From positions 1-35,881 of the forward strand of contig JAIXSO010000061.1 in assembly GCA_027484685.1 (NCBI GenBank): a stretch of 35,881 nucleotides of DNA, given 5' to 3'. Made by a program: the position numbers and the translations under genes. Source of the DNA: Bacteroidota bacterium. Its GTDB lineage: Bacteria > Bacteroidota > Bacteroidia > UKL13-3. The notes beneath the pieces were generated by a model. The model did not search any database and was not told the origin of the DNA. It saw only the letters and a program-made list of their open reading frames with translations. This document shows positions 24,119-31,958 of the stretch, piece by piece (the stretch's first letter is position 1; each line of letters starts with the position of its first letter).

Positions 24119-25111
24119 CTAATTTTTCAGTTTATCAACAAAGCCAAAATGTTCTACTAATTTTTTACCATCAGGCATTTCTTCAAATGCTCTATAGAAA
24201 ACATACTTCTTATCCTTATCAATTCCTAAAAATATTTGTCCAACTTCCTTTTTTACTTTTTCATTTTCAATTTTTAAAACGGTTGTATCCTTCATATCAA
24301 TATTTGTTAAATAACTAACCATTGGAAAGAAGCCTTCATTAATCATTTCAGGTTGAATTCTAAATATTTTAGGCCTGGTTTTTATATTATTTAGAGTCAA
24401 CGGGAAAGTGAATTTTAAATACGCTTCTTTCATTGCCTTTTCGTAAAACTCGTTAATTTCTTTTTCTTTTTCGTACTGAAAAAATTTATCAGCAGGCTTT
24501 AAAACTTGTTTAGCTAAACCAATATAATTTACAGCATCAATTAAATGCGATTTGTTATAACTTTCTTTTGCCAATTTAAAATAGTCAGGTCCAGTTTTGT
24601 TAAACAAACTATATTGTCCGATTTGAAGTATATTTAGTTTCCATTGGTTATCGTAATTACCGTAAATTGCGGTAATTAGCAGTTCGTTATCAAGTCCATT
24701 TGGCAATAAAAGAGAAAGATACATTTCCTTATTCAAAGGCACATAGCTTATCAAATAATCATTATCACCAGATTTTACTGATGGCAAGGTGGTTCCAATT
24801 CCTGTTGTGGAGTGTCGCACATTGTATTCATCAAGAATTCTGTACCCATCTGCTTTTAAAGAAGAGCTAACTTTATTTATTAATTTATCTAAATCAGCAA
24901 CACCACTTTCAATCAATTTATCAGACATCAAAGCCTTTACACCTGCTGCATCATTATTTAAAAGTGCTTTAAACAACTTGTCGTTTATTTCTTTAATTTG
25001 TTCTTGTTTTTCTTTGTCAATATTGTCGTTTACCCAAATACCAGATGCTCCAAAATTGCAACCTTGAAGGATTATTAAAGTAAATATAAAGAGTAGCGTG
25101 TTTTTTGTCAT
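24119..25111 (-). CDS. Lipoprotein of unknown function
   Basis: A 330-aa exported lipoprotein with a clear lipobox (LQGC, C18). Residues 35-75 (INDKLFKALLNNDAAGVKAL and following) resemble the opening helix of NTF2-like domains. The rest is a mixture of helices (YFKLAKESYNKSHLIDAVNY) and strands (IFLGIDKDKKYVFYRAFEEM). Function is unknown. It lies 14 bases after the AAC(3)-I-like gene and probably belongs to the same transcript as that gene and the DUF5946 gene. Confidence 0.65.
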   Translation of the reverse strand: MTKNTLLFIFTLIILQGCNFGASGIWVNDNIDKEKQEQIKEINDKLFKALLNNDAAGVKALMSDKLIESGVADLDKLINKVSSSLKADGYRILDEYNVRHSTTGIGTTLPSVKSGDNDYLISYVPLNKEMYLSLLLPNGLDNELLITAIYGNYDNQWKLNILQIGQYSLFNKTGPDYFKLAKESYNKSHLIDAVNYIGLAKQVLKPADKFFQYEKEKEINEFYEKAMKEAYLKFTFPLTLNNIKTRPKIFRIQPEMINEGFFPMVSYLTNIDMKDTTVLKIENEKVKKEVGQIFLGIDKDKKYVFYRAFEEMPDGKKLVEHFGFVDKLKN

Positions 25112-25125
25112 TTGTGTTGTTAATA

Positions 25126-25575
25126 CTAATTTGAAAGGTCATAAGTAAAATGTATTGCATTCATTTCAGAACTAAATTTTGTCTTTCTATAAAACTCAAC
25201 AGCGTCAATGTCGTCACTTTCTGCTTCTACATAGGCATCTTCAAAGTCATTCTGTTTACAGAAATTGCAAACTTCAGCTATTAGTGCTTTGCCTAAACCC
25301 TGTCCCTGAAAGCCAGGGCTAACCCCCACATCATAAATATATGCAATGGGTTTTGTGCCGTAGTATCTATGTAATACATAAATTGTCAGTCCGCCTACAA
25401 CCTTACTATTTAAAATTACGACAAACACCAAAAAGTCAGGGTTAGAGAGCAATTTTCCTAATTGTTCATCATCGGCAATAGGTTCATCATTTTCAAAAAC
25501 CTCCTTGAAAATTTCAATTAAGGATTTGAAGTCTGTTAAACTATTAGAATTGAGTTTTTTTATTTCCATTTCCAT
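25126..25575 (-). CDS. AAC(3)-I-like GNAT acetyltransferase
   Basis: A 149-aa GNAT protein. The acetyl-CoA motif is VSPGFQGQGLGKAL (85-98). Several stretches run parallel to aminoglycoside 3-N-acetyltransferases of the AAC(3)-I group as I remember them: 'LF..F.D' (IFKEVFEND), 'YL..LL....F' (QLGKLLSNPDF), VVGGLTIYVL, IAYIYDVGV, and the acidic 'QADYGDDPA.ALY' region (AESDDIDAVEFYRK) before the final strand. Acidic residues there bind the drug in AAC(3)-I. This suggests, but does not prove, aminoglycoside or other amine acetylation. It sits in accessory DNA, 13 bases after the DUF5946 gene. Confidence 0.75.
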   Translation of the reverse strand: MEMEIKKLNSNSLTDFKSLIEIFKEVFENDEPIADDEQLGKLLSNPDFLVFVVILNSKVVGGLTIYVLHRYYGTKPIAYIYDVGVSPGFQGQGLGKALIAEVCNFCKQNDFEDAYVEAESDDIDAVEFYRKTKFSSEMNAIHFTYDLSN

Positions 25576-25588
25576 CTCTGTTCTTTAT

Positions 25589-26152
25589 TTAGCTTTTAGC
25601 GGTTCGTGGTGTCTTTCCATTGTAATTGTTATCTAAAAAACCATCTGCAATTTGAGAAACTATTGAATGGCTTAAACTCCAAGAATGATATACTTCGTAC
25701 ACCCATTTTTTTATTAGTTCAACACATTCGTTTGCTGTTGTCGCTTTAATCAAGTCTTTTGCTGTTATTTTTCCCCTGTCTAACGGTTTCGGGATAGTAA
25801 GAAACTCATTCGGTCTGTTTAGTTTGTATGCGTTCAAGTAGTCACTTAGCATTGGTGATTTTTTATAGTCCCAAGTTTGTTTTTTGTCAAGAATTAAGTT
25901 CAGTCTTGTTAAATGAAAATGATTGCTCCACCGTCCGTGAATTTCTGGGTGTTGTAAAGCATGAGCATCCACGCTTAAAAATCTTGAAATATGATGTTCC
26001 GAATTATTAAAGTCCAAAAGCTGAAGTCCATTGTTATAATTGTCCATACAGTCAAAGATGCCCTTTTGATAGTCTGCACCACAAAACTGACACTTTCCTT
26101 TGTCGAGAAGTGTTACACCATTTTTATTTGCTTGGTCTATAAAGTCTTGCAT
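25589..26152 (-). CDS. DUF5946 family protein
   Basis: A 187-aa cytosolic protein. The N-terminus has a zinc-ribbon-like C21-x2-C24-G with a further C35, and the signature VDAHALQHPEIHGRWSNHF (61-79) is the 'VD.Y..QHP' core of DUF5946. Function is unknown. It is the first gene of an apparent three-gene transcript (with the acetyltransferase and lipoprotein) and begins about 30 bases after the GACGACT part of an attC-like repeat. DUF5946 genes are often found in accessory regions, in keeping with the surroundings. Confidence 0.75.
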   Translation of the reverse strand: MQDFIDQANKNGVTLLDKGKCQFCGADYQKGIFDCMDNYNNGLQLLDFNNSEHHISRFLSVDAHALQHPEIHGRWSNHFHLTRLNLILDKKQTWDYKKSPMLSDYLNAYKLNRPNEFLTIPKPLDRGKITAKDLIKATTANECVELIKKWVYEVYHSWSLSHSIVSQIADGFLDNNYNGKTPRTAKS

Positions 26153-26183
26153 TATTTATATGTCCTTAATTGTAATTTATGTG

Positions 26184-26338
26184 AGTCGTCCTACAATGAC
26201 AGCATAAAGTTTTGCAGCTACCCGAAGGGCGGGAGTTTTACCACAAAACTTGATTTGAAAAACTAATGTTTGATTAACCACAAAACTGTCTTTGGAATAC
26301 GAAACCCCGCCTTTTGGGTAGGTGCTGTTATGTGCTGC
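26184..26338 (-). repeat. attC-like imperfect inverted repeat (cassette boundary candidate)
   Basis: Arms GCAGCTACCCGAAGGGCGGG (26214-26233) and CCCGCCTTTTGGGTAGGTGC (26306-26325) pair at 17 of 20 positions, with outer ends GTTATGTGC (26327-26335) and AGCATAAAG (26201-26209) and an inner direct repeat ACCACAAAACT (26240, 26277). On the minus strand it begins 11 bases after the esterase stop with GCACATAAC and ends with CTTTATGC...GTAGGACGACT (to 26184) before the DUF5946 gene. Size and symmetry recall integron attC sites, but GCACATAAC is not a strict RYYYAAC box. Confidence 0.45.
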
Positions 26339-26346
26339 CCTTCTTC

Positions 26347-27498
26347 TCATTGTTTCACTAATTTAATTGTCCTATTGTCAATTCTCAGGAAATAAAGACC
26401 ATTTGATAAGTATGAAAAATTTTGCTGCTCAATATTTATTCCTGACCAAATAACTTGACCAAAATAATTAATTAGTGTGAAAAATTCTTTTCCAGTCGTG
26501 TTTGTCAGGTTGATTTTGTCTGAAAATGGATTCGGAAATGCTTTGATGGCTTCTTTAGTTTCGTTTAAGTCGTTAATTCCAGTTGTCAAGCAGCCTAATG
26601 TATAATTCTGAAAAAAAGACCAAAGTAAATCAGTCGCACTAATTTGAGTTGAAACAGGATTGTTGTTCGGATTTCCGCCTGGCCAACTATGACTACCGTC
26701 AGTGGTGGCATAATGATGAATTTCTACATTACATGAACAGTTATGTATTTTAATGAAGTCGTAATTCGTTCCATTGCCATTTATAATTGTGTCTCTTGAT
26801 TGGCAATTGTTTTTCTGTGACCATATATTCATTGTACTGTCCTGTGATGGGAAAAATATAGTTGTCAAAGGAGGAGCACCACCCATACCACCATTGTAAA
26901 ATACAATCGGGTCAACTTTTGAATGAAAATTAATTATAGGTATTTTGTTTGTTGGATTACAAGGAAAATACATTTGAGAGCATGCATTGGGTGCAATAGC
27001 CGCAAAACGATGGCTTAATTCGCAAGCTAATCTATAGCAGAGCATACCGCCATTTGAAGAACCTGTTGCGTAAACTCGGGTCGTGTCAATTGGATAATTT
27101 GAGAACAAAGTATCTAATAAATTATCGATGAAGCCAACATCATCAACACTTTGATTCATTGCAGGCGGACAACAATTACCAGCATTCCACGAACGATTTT
27201 GATTAAAAACCCGGCCTTCTGGATAAACTACAATAAAACCAGAACTGTCAGCCTTTTCAGAAAGTTTACTCTGATATGCAAACACTGTCCAACCCTGCGA
27301 GCTTGTCGCTGCCTGTTGGCCGCCATGGAAACCTAATATTAATGGATAATTTGTGTTTGAATTATAGCCGAGTGGTAAATGAATGTTATACTTTCTCCAA
27401 ACATTGTCAACGTATATGCTGTCGTAAACATCTGTTTGTCCGAAGCAACAAGTCAGCATAATAAAGTTCAAACAGAATAGTAAAAATAATTTTTTCAT
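26347..27498 (-). CDS. Secreted PHB-depolymerase/feruloyl-esterase-like enzyme with T9SS sorting domain
   Basis: A 383-aa exported alpha/beta hydrolase of the Esterase_phd (LpqC) group. Signal peptide 1-20 (CCFGQ). The oxyanion region is LILGFHGGQQ; the nucleophile elbow is ATGSSNGGML (serine in G-S-S-N-G); the acid is probably the Asp in HSKVDPIVF; the histidine is in DGSHSWPGG. Eight or more Cys (for example NAGNCCPP) suggest disulphides. From about 319 (AFPNPFSDKINL) to the end is a T9SS type A sorting domain. The family hydrolyses ester bonds in polymers or feruloylated glycans. The gene stands alone between two attC-like sites. Confidence 0.85.
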   Translation of the reverse strand: MKKLFLLFCLNFIMLTCCFGQTDVYDSIYVDNVWRKYNIHLPLGYNSNTNYPLILGFHGGQQAATSSQGWTVFAYQSKLSEKADSSGFIVVYPEGRVFNQNRSWNAGNCCPPAMNQSVDDVGFIDNLLDTLFSNYPIDTTRVYATGSSNGGMLCYRLACELSHRFAAIAPNACSQMYFPCNPTNKIPIINFHSKVDPIVFYNGGMGGAPPLTTIFFPSQDSTMNIWSQKNNCQSRDTIINGNGTNYDFIKIHNCSCNVEIHHYATTDGSHSWPGGNPNNNPVSTQISATDLLWSFFQNYTLGCLTTGINDLNETKEAIKAFPNPFSDKINLTNTTGKEFFTLINYFGQVIWSGINIEQQNFSYLSNGLYFLRIDNRTIKLVKQ

Positions 27499-27543
27499 TT
27501 TGCAAAAGTTTAGTGTAAGACTGTCAAAATTGTCAAAGGTTTA

Positions 27544-27598
27544 ACAAGTCGTCTTATAGGGTTGCACATAACTTGTATATAACCCTGATTTTATCAGG
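27544..27598 (-). repeat. Second attC-like site, upstream of the esterase gene
   Basis: Contains AGGGTT (27558-27563) pairing with AACCCT (27581-27586), ACAAGT (27544-27549) with ACTTGT (27571-27576), and a hairpin CCTGAT-TTT-ATCAGG (27584-27598). On the minus strand it reads GTTATGTGC (27572-27564), then TATAAGACGACTTGT, close to the end of the first site (TTTATGC...TGTAGGACGACTC). The same boundary thus occurs in the same orientation before the esterase and before DUF5946. Confidence 0.4.
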
Positions 27599-27727
27599 TA
27601 TATCTACCCAATTTGGAGAGATAACCCTAATAGTAGTCAGGCTTTATTTCCCACAAACATATTTATTACCATCATATTTCCAATATAAATTTAATGGTTT
27701 TTAAACTAGTTTATTACTTTTATACCA

Positions 27728-28021
27728 TTTAATGAAAACTCACCCACCAAACACAATTCATTACACACCTAACGGTTTGCATTACCCACCAAATGCTTTG
27801 CAGCACTCACACATGACAATGCATTACTTCTACCTGACAATGTAGCATGTTTACACTCCTTTGCAAGATCATTAAAACGCTTCGCATTGCATTTACAGCG
27901 TTATGCAAGGCTTTTAAAACGATTTCCATTACATGCAAATCGTTTTGCAGCACTTTCCAAACGTTTTGCAGAGGTTGCCAAATGGTTTGCAACACTTTTA
28001 CTTCGATATGCAAGGTTTTTT
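27728..28021. repeat. Fourteen-unit degenerate 21-bp tandem array
   Basis: Fourteen contiguous 21-base units without indels, starting at 27728, 27749, 27770, 27791, 27812, 27833, 27854, 27875, 27896, 27917, 27938, 27959, 27980 and 28001. A typical unit begins AAACGTTTTGCA and continues with a purine/pyrimidine-mixed CACTTTCC-like part; TTTGCA or TGCA recurs at the same phase. Units 2-4 and 10-12 are most alike. Because 21 is a multiple of three, both strands have stop-free frames that would encode heptad-repeat peptides (62-68 aa), which I regard as by-products. Confidence 0.8.
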
Positions 28022-28219
28022 TACTTATGGATTGAGGAAGATGGCGTAAGCTCGTTACTCCAGCTTAACAGTTTCTTTTCCGCTTAGGCGGAATCTTACT
28101 GATACTTGCTATTGTTTGCTTACCCATCCATTTTACAACCCTTGAAAATGCGATATAGTCCAACATCGTCTAAACTCTATTGATTTAGACTTATTTAAAT
28201 AAATAAAATTTGAATTTTC

Positions 28220-28266
28220 TCGACTACGCTCGAAATGACTTTAATTTCGGTCAGTTCGAGCGTAGT
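28220..28266. repeat. GACTACGCTCGAA palindromic repeat
   Basis: GACTACGCTCGAAATGAC (28220-28237) and GTCAGTTCGAGCGTAGTC (28249-28266) form an 18-bp stem with one mismatch and an 11-base loop. A shorter CTCG/CGAG flank extends it. This is a REP-like intergenic palindrome type that I recall from other Bacteroidota. Confidence 0.7.
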
Positions 28267-28373
28267 CTGATAGCTATCGGACGAGAACCAAGGCACTAAA
28301 ATACTTGAAAGGGCGTCATAGTTTAAAACATAGAGTGTAGCCCTATAAAAAAATGAAGCTTAATACATATGCA

Positions 28374-28519
28374 GTTGTTGGTCAGGAGACACAACAACGG
28401 GCAAAGTAATTTCGCTAATGGAAAGGTATTTCTTATCCTAAGGAGATTCCTTCGGCATGACAACGAGATAATTGATAATGGACAATTGATAATGGGCAAT
28501 TAAATCACGCTTTGCGTGA
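28374..28519. repeat. Cluster of short repeats
   Basis: GTTGTTG (28374-28380) pairs with CAACAAC (28392-28398) around GTCAGGAGACA. AATTGATAATGGAC and AATTGATAATGGGC are adjacent 14-base direct repeats (28470-28497). TCACGC-TTT-GCGTGA (28505-28519) is a perfect 6-bp hairpin. None lies in a gene. Confidence 0.55.
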
Positions 28520-28605
28520 AAGCAATTAAGCAATAAACAATTTAACAATCCAACAATTAACAATCCCTAAATCTCCAAATCAATAAATCCCCAAATAAAA
28601 CAAAA

Positions 28606-28639
28606 AAAAGGCCCCAACAATTACTTGCTGCGGCCTTTT
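28606..28639 (-). terminator. Terminator after the cyclophilin gene
   Basis: AAAAGGCC (28606-28613) pairs with GGCCTTTT (28632-28639); inner CAACAA can pair further. On the minus strand a run of eight T follows. It lies 20 bases past the stop. Confidence 0.8.
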
Positions 28640-28659
28640 GTTGTAGGTTTAGTTAATAA

Positions 28660-29097
28660 TTACTCTTCAGTAACTATTACTTTATTCATTACATCACCTT
28701 GACGAATAGCATCAATTACTTCCACACCTTCTACTACTTTACCAAAACAAGTGTGGTTTCTGTCTAAATGAGCTGTGTTTTCGCGGCTATGGCATACAAA
28801 AAACTGTGAACCACCAGTATTTCTACCAGCATGTGCCATTGAAAGCACACCTCTATCGTGGTATTGGTTTCCACCAGTTAACTCACATTCAATTTTGTAA
28901 CCAGGTCCACCTGCACCAGTTCCTGTAGGGTCGCCACCTTGAATAACAAAATTAGGAATTACTCTATGGAAAGTTACTCCATCATAATATCCTTCTTTAG
29001 CTAATTTAATAAAATTGGCTACTGTGTTTGGAGCATCTTGCTCGTAAAATTCAATTTTCATTACACCTTTATCGGTGTGTATTTCTGCTTTTTTCAT
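28660..29097 (-). CDS. Peptidyl-prolyl cis-trans isomerase, cyclophilin type
   Basis: A 145-aa cytosolic cyclophilin, the compact bacterial PpiB form. It speeds cis/trans isomerisation of Xaa-Pro bonds during folding. The active site is complete: [19 protein letters not shown] (43-61, with the catalytic Arg at 45 and Gln at 53), GGSQFFVC (95-102) and [12 protein letters not shown] (110-121). His replaces the Trp of the cyclosporin-binding site, as in most bacterial members. There is no signal peptide. It is transcribed alone, with its own terminator; the 142-base gap before it holds short TATCAACT-type repeats but no gene. Confidence 0.93.
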   Translation of the reverse strand: MKKAEIHTDKGVMKIEFYEQDAPNTVANFIKLAKEGYYDGVTFHRVIPNFVIQGGDPTGTGAGGPGYKIECELTGGNQYHDRGVLSMAHAGRNTGGSQFFVCHSRENTAHLDRNHTCFGKVVEGVEVIDAIRQGDVMNKVIVTEE

Positions 29098-29239
29098 TTT
29101 TTAATAGTTGAATGTTGTTTGTTGTCGGTTGACAGATATTTTAATATTTAATTCTTATGGATTTGGATTTTTGGAGGTTAATTGTACAATTATAGAATAG
29201 CTTCTCTCTATCAACTATCAACTGACAACTATCAACCAA

Positions 29240-30361
29240 CTAGTATCCAAATATCTCTTTCAATTTAGCTTCTAAAGCCTCACCACGTAATTTAGTAGCT
29301 ATAATTTTTCCTTCTTTGTCAATTAATACCGTGTGAGGAATCGATTCAAAGTTATAGGTTTTTAAAAGTGGTGTATTCCATTGCAATAAATCACTTACAT
29401 GGTACCAAGTTAATTTATCGGCATTAATGGCATTCATCCATTTTTCGCGGTTATTATCTAAACTAACACCAAGTATTTCAAAACCTTTATCATGGTATTT
29501 ATTGTAAATACTTACCACTTTTGGGTTTTCTTTTCTGCATGGTGCGCACCAACTAGCCCAAAAATCAATCATTACAATTTTACCATGTAAACTACTTAAT
29601 GCAAACTCTTTACCATAAGGGTCATTTAGTTTAATTTCAGGAGCTACACTTCCAATTGCTGTTGCAGCCATTCCTTGCACCCTGCTGTGCAATACAGCAG
29701 CATATTTTGAATTTTGAAATTTAGGGTATAATTTTTTGTCTATTTCGTTTAAAAAAGTAAAATCCGCCTCAGGCATCATAAAATTAGCAGCAAAATAAGG
29801 TACAATACTATTCATTTTGTCAATTGCAGCTTTCAATTGCACTTCATTACTACGTGTAACACTATCAAATTGTGCTCTAATTTTAACCTGTTCAGAAGCA
29901 GGAGGCATATTATTACCATACATAGTTGTGTATTTTTCTTCCAATTTTCTTAAATCTTCAGAACTGCGGGCATTTATATCCATTAACACTTTTAACTCGC
30001 TGTTGTCTTTTGAGTTTTTAACGGTGTAATTATCTACTTTATCAGCATCTACATTTATTTCAAAATTACTGTTACTATCTACTACCACTATGATATCGCC
30101 TTTTGGCAAACGGATAACACAAAATGTTTTTTCTTTAACTGTTCCGTTTAGCTCAAAAGTACCATCTTCTAAAATTACCGAAGTATCTAATGGCAATAAA
30201 CCAGTATTGGTAATTTCTTGAATATTGATGCTTCCCTTGGCGTTTTTAATTACACCAGTAACAGCAAAACCAGTTTTTCCCGGCTTACCTTTGTTAATAG
30301 AATTGCCGCAGGCTACAAAACTGCTTATGAGTAATACAAAAAATATATTTCTTAAATTCAT
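29240..30361 (-). CDS. TlpA-like thiol-disulfide oxidoreductase lipoprotein with DUF4369 domain
   Basis: A 373-aa envelope lipoprotein. Lipobox FVAC (C18). The N-terminal 35-110 (FAVTGVIKNAKGSINIQEIT, LEDGTFELNGTV) is the beta domain DUF4369. A helical linker rich in charged residues follows (about 115-225). The C-terminal thioredoxin domain has the redox motif WCAPC (C272, C275) and the cis-Pro in ESIPHTVLIDKEG. Such proteins reduce or oxidise disulphides outside the inner membrane; the partner is unknown. It begins four bases after the gatB stop, so the two share a message although their functions differ. Confidence 0.9.
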   Translation of the reverse strand: MNLRNIFFVLLISSFVACGNSINKGKPGKTGFAVTGVIKNAKGSINIQEITNTGLLPLDTSVILEDGTFELNGTVKEKTFCVIRLPKGDIIVVVDSNSNFEINVDADKVDNYTVKNSKDNSELKVLMDINARSSEDLRKLEEKYTTMYGNNMPPASEQVKIRAQFDSVTRSNEVQLKAAIDKMNSIVPYFAANFMMPEADFTFLNEIDKKLYPKFQNSKYAAVLHSRVQGMAATAIGSVAPEIKLNDPYGKEFALSSLHGKIVMIDFWASWCAPCRKENPKVVSIYNKYHDKGFEILGVSLDNNREKWMNAINADKLTWYHVSDLLQWNTPLLKTYNFESIPHTVLIDKEGKIIATKLRGEALEAKLKEIFGY

Positions 30362-30365
30362 CTTC

Positions 30366-31823
30366 TTATTGTTTATCTAAAGTTTCTTTAACTAATTTAC
30401 TTGCTATTTTAGGATCGGCTTTACCTTTGCTTAGTTTCATTACATCGCCCATAAACATGCCAACTAAGCTTTGTTTACCCGCTTTGTATTCAGCTACCTT
30501 TGCCGGGTTTGCAGCTATGGCTTCATCAATCCATTTTTGCAATTCATCGGTATTACTTTCTTGAATTAAATTTAATTGCTGTGCAATGTTTTCAGCGCTT
30601 TCAGCAGGTTTTTCAATCATAGCAGCAAACACTTTTTGCGCAGCACTGCTACTTACTTTTCCACCATCAATTAAAGCAATAATTTCAGCAATTTGTTTTG
30701 GTTGTAACTTAAAATCAGTAATATGTAAAGCTTGCTCATTTAAGTATGCCTTAACCGAGGTCATCATCCAATTAGCCGCTGCTTTTATGTTTTTGGTAAA
30801 TGCTAAAATTTGCTCAAAGTAATTGGCTATTTCTTTGCTTTCAATCAATACATTGGCATCATACTCGTTCAGGCCAAACTCAGTTGTGTATTTATGAAAC
30901 AATGCCTTTGGCAATGCAGGCATTTGTTGTTTTACATCGTCAATAAAAGCTTGTGTAACGCGCAAAGGTGGTAAATCTGGCTCAGGAAAATAGCGGTAAT
31001 CGGCTGCCCCTTCTTTACTACGTAACGTAAAAGTAGTTCCTTTTTGAGCATCAAATGAGCGAGTTTCCATAACAATGGTTTTGCCTGCTTCAATGGCCTC
31101 AATTTGGCGTTTTACCTCGTAATCAATGGCTTTTTGCACATTTCTAAATGAGTTCATGTTTTTAACCTCTACCTTAGTTCCAAACACTTTACTACCTTTT
31201 AGCATTACCGAAATATTGGCATCGCAACGCAGACTTCCTTCTTCCATGTTTCCATCGCAAATGTCTAAGTATTTTACCAATTGCTTAATTTCAGTTAAGT
31301 ATTGGTAAGCTTCTTCCCCATTTTTCATATCGGGTTCCGATACAATTTCAATTAATGGAACACCCGCACGGTTTAAGTCAATTAAAGTGTTATACACATC
31401 TTGGTCGTGCATACTTTTTCCTGCATCTTCCTCCATGTGAATACGCGTAATTCCAATACGTTTTGGCTCTTTATCCTTAAGCTTTATTTCAATAAAACCA
31501 TTGGTGCAAATGGGGGTTTTATCTTGTGTAATTTGATAACCTTTAGGCAAATCGGCATAAAAGTAATTTTTACGGGCGTAATGCTGCCATTCGGCAATGG
31601 TGCAATTACAAGCCAAGCCCATTTTTACAGCATATTTTACTACTTCTAAATTATGCTTTGGCAATGTACCCGGATGCCCTAAACTAATAGGACTAACTTG
31701 TGTATTTGGATTTGCGCCATATTCATATTCATCGGCACAATAAGCCTTACTTTTGGTAAGCATTTGGGTGTGTACCTCTAACCCTATAACGGTTTCGTAT
31801 TTATCGTAAATTGATTCGCTCAT
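30366..31823 (-). CDS. gatB: Aspartyl/glutamyl-tRNA amidotransferase subunit B
   Basis: A 485-aa cytosolic protein, full length for GatB. With GatA and GatC (not in this window) it converts Glu-tRNA(Gln) to Gln-tRNA(Gln) or Asp-tRNA(Asn) to Asn-tRNA(Asn); GatB activates the misacylated residue with ATP. The N-terminal kinase-like domain shows YETVIGLEVHTQMLTKSKAY, LGHPGTLPKHN, YFYADLPKGYQIT, GSLRCDANISV and KVEVKNMNSFRN. YRYFPEPDLPP is the family signature. The C-terminal YqeY-like tail begins about residue 335. The TlpA-like gene follows after four bases. A second, free-standing YqeY protein is at 9492-9947. Confidence 0.95.
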   Translation of the reverse strand: MSESIYDKYETVIGLEVHTQMLTKSKAYCADEYEYGANPNTQVSPISLGHPGTLPKHNLEVVKYAVKMGLACNCTIAEWQHYARKNYFYADLPKGYQITQDKTPICTNGFIEIKLKDKEPKRIGITRIHMEEDAGKSMHDQDVYNTLIDLNRAGVPLIEIVSEPDMKNGEEAYQYLTEIKQLVKYLDICDGNMEEGSLRCDANISVMLKGSKVFGTKVEVKNMNSFRNVQKAIDYEVKRQIEAIEAGKTIVMETRSFDAQKGTTFTLRSKEGAADYRYFPEPDLPPLRVTQAFIDDVKQQMPALPKALFHKYTTEFGLNEYDANVLIESKEIANYFEQILAFTKNIKAAANWMMTSVKAYLNEQALHITDFKLQPKQIAEIIALIDGGKVSSSAAQKVFAAMIEKPAESAENIAQQLNLIQESNTDELQKWIDEAIAANPAKVAEYKAGKQSLVGMFMGDVMKLSKGKADPKIASKLVKETLDKQ

Positions 31824-31958
31824 TTTTCGTGGCGCAAAATAAGCTATTTATTTGATTAGAAATGGAGAATTTTTATAACAATTTTATTCGTTAAAATACC
31901 CTTATTCATGTTATTAATTGAAATGCTAATCATTAATAATATGCTATTTTACAATAAG

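Larger units (their letters stand above)
27499..28659. other. Large interval without a credible gene
   Basis: Between the esterase start and the cyclophilin stop I see no protein gene. It contains one attC-like site, a 21-bp tandem array, a CTCGACTACGCTCG palindrome, a GTTGTTG/CAACAAC palindrome, short AATTGATAATGG direct repeats, a TTCCGC-TTAG-GCGGAA hairpin (28077-28092) and a terminator for the cyclophilin gene. The interval looks like a collection of short mobile or structural repeats. Confidence 0.7.

Noticed and set aside
27728-28021. CRISPR array
   Set aside because: Units are contiguous with no unique spacers, and there are no cas genes in the window.
27807-28087. Heptad-repeat ORFs on both strands of the 21-bp array
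   Set aside because: Open in both directions because the unit is a multiple of three; no ribosome-binding context or family match, so treated as by-products of the repeat.
31874-31905. Near match to the FecI-type element before gatB (ATAAGGGT, 14 bases, AATTGTTATA)
   Set aside because: One mismatch in the first box and a different spacing; gatB is a housekeeping gene, and A+T-rich sequence can give the second box by chance.
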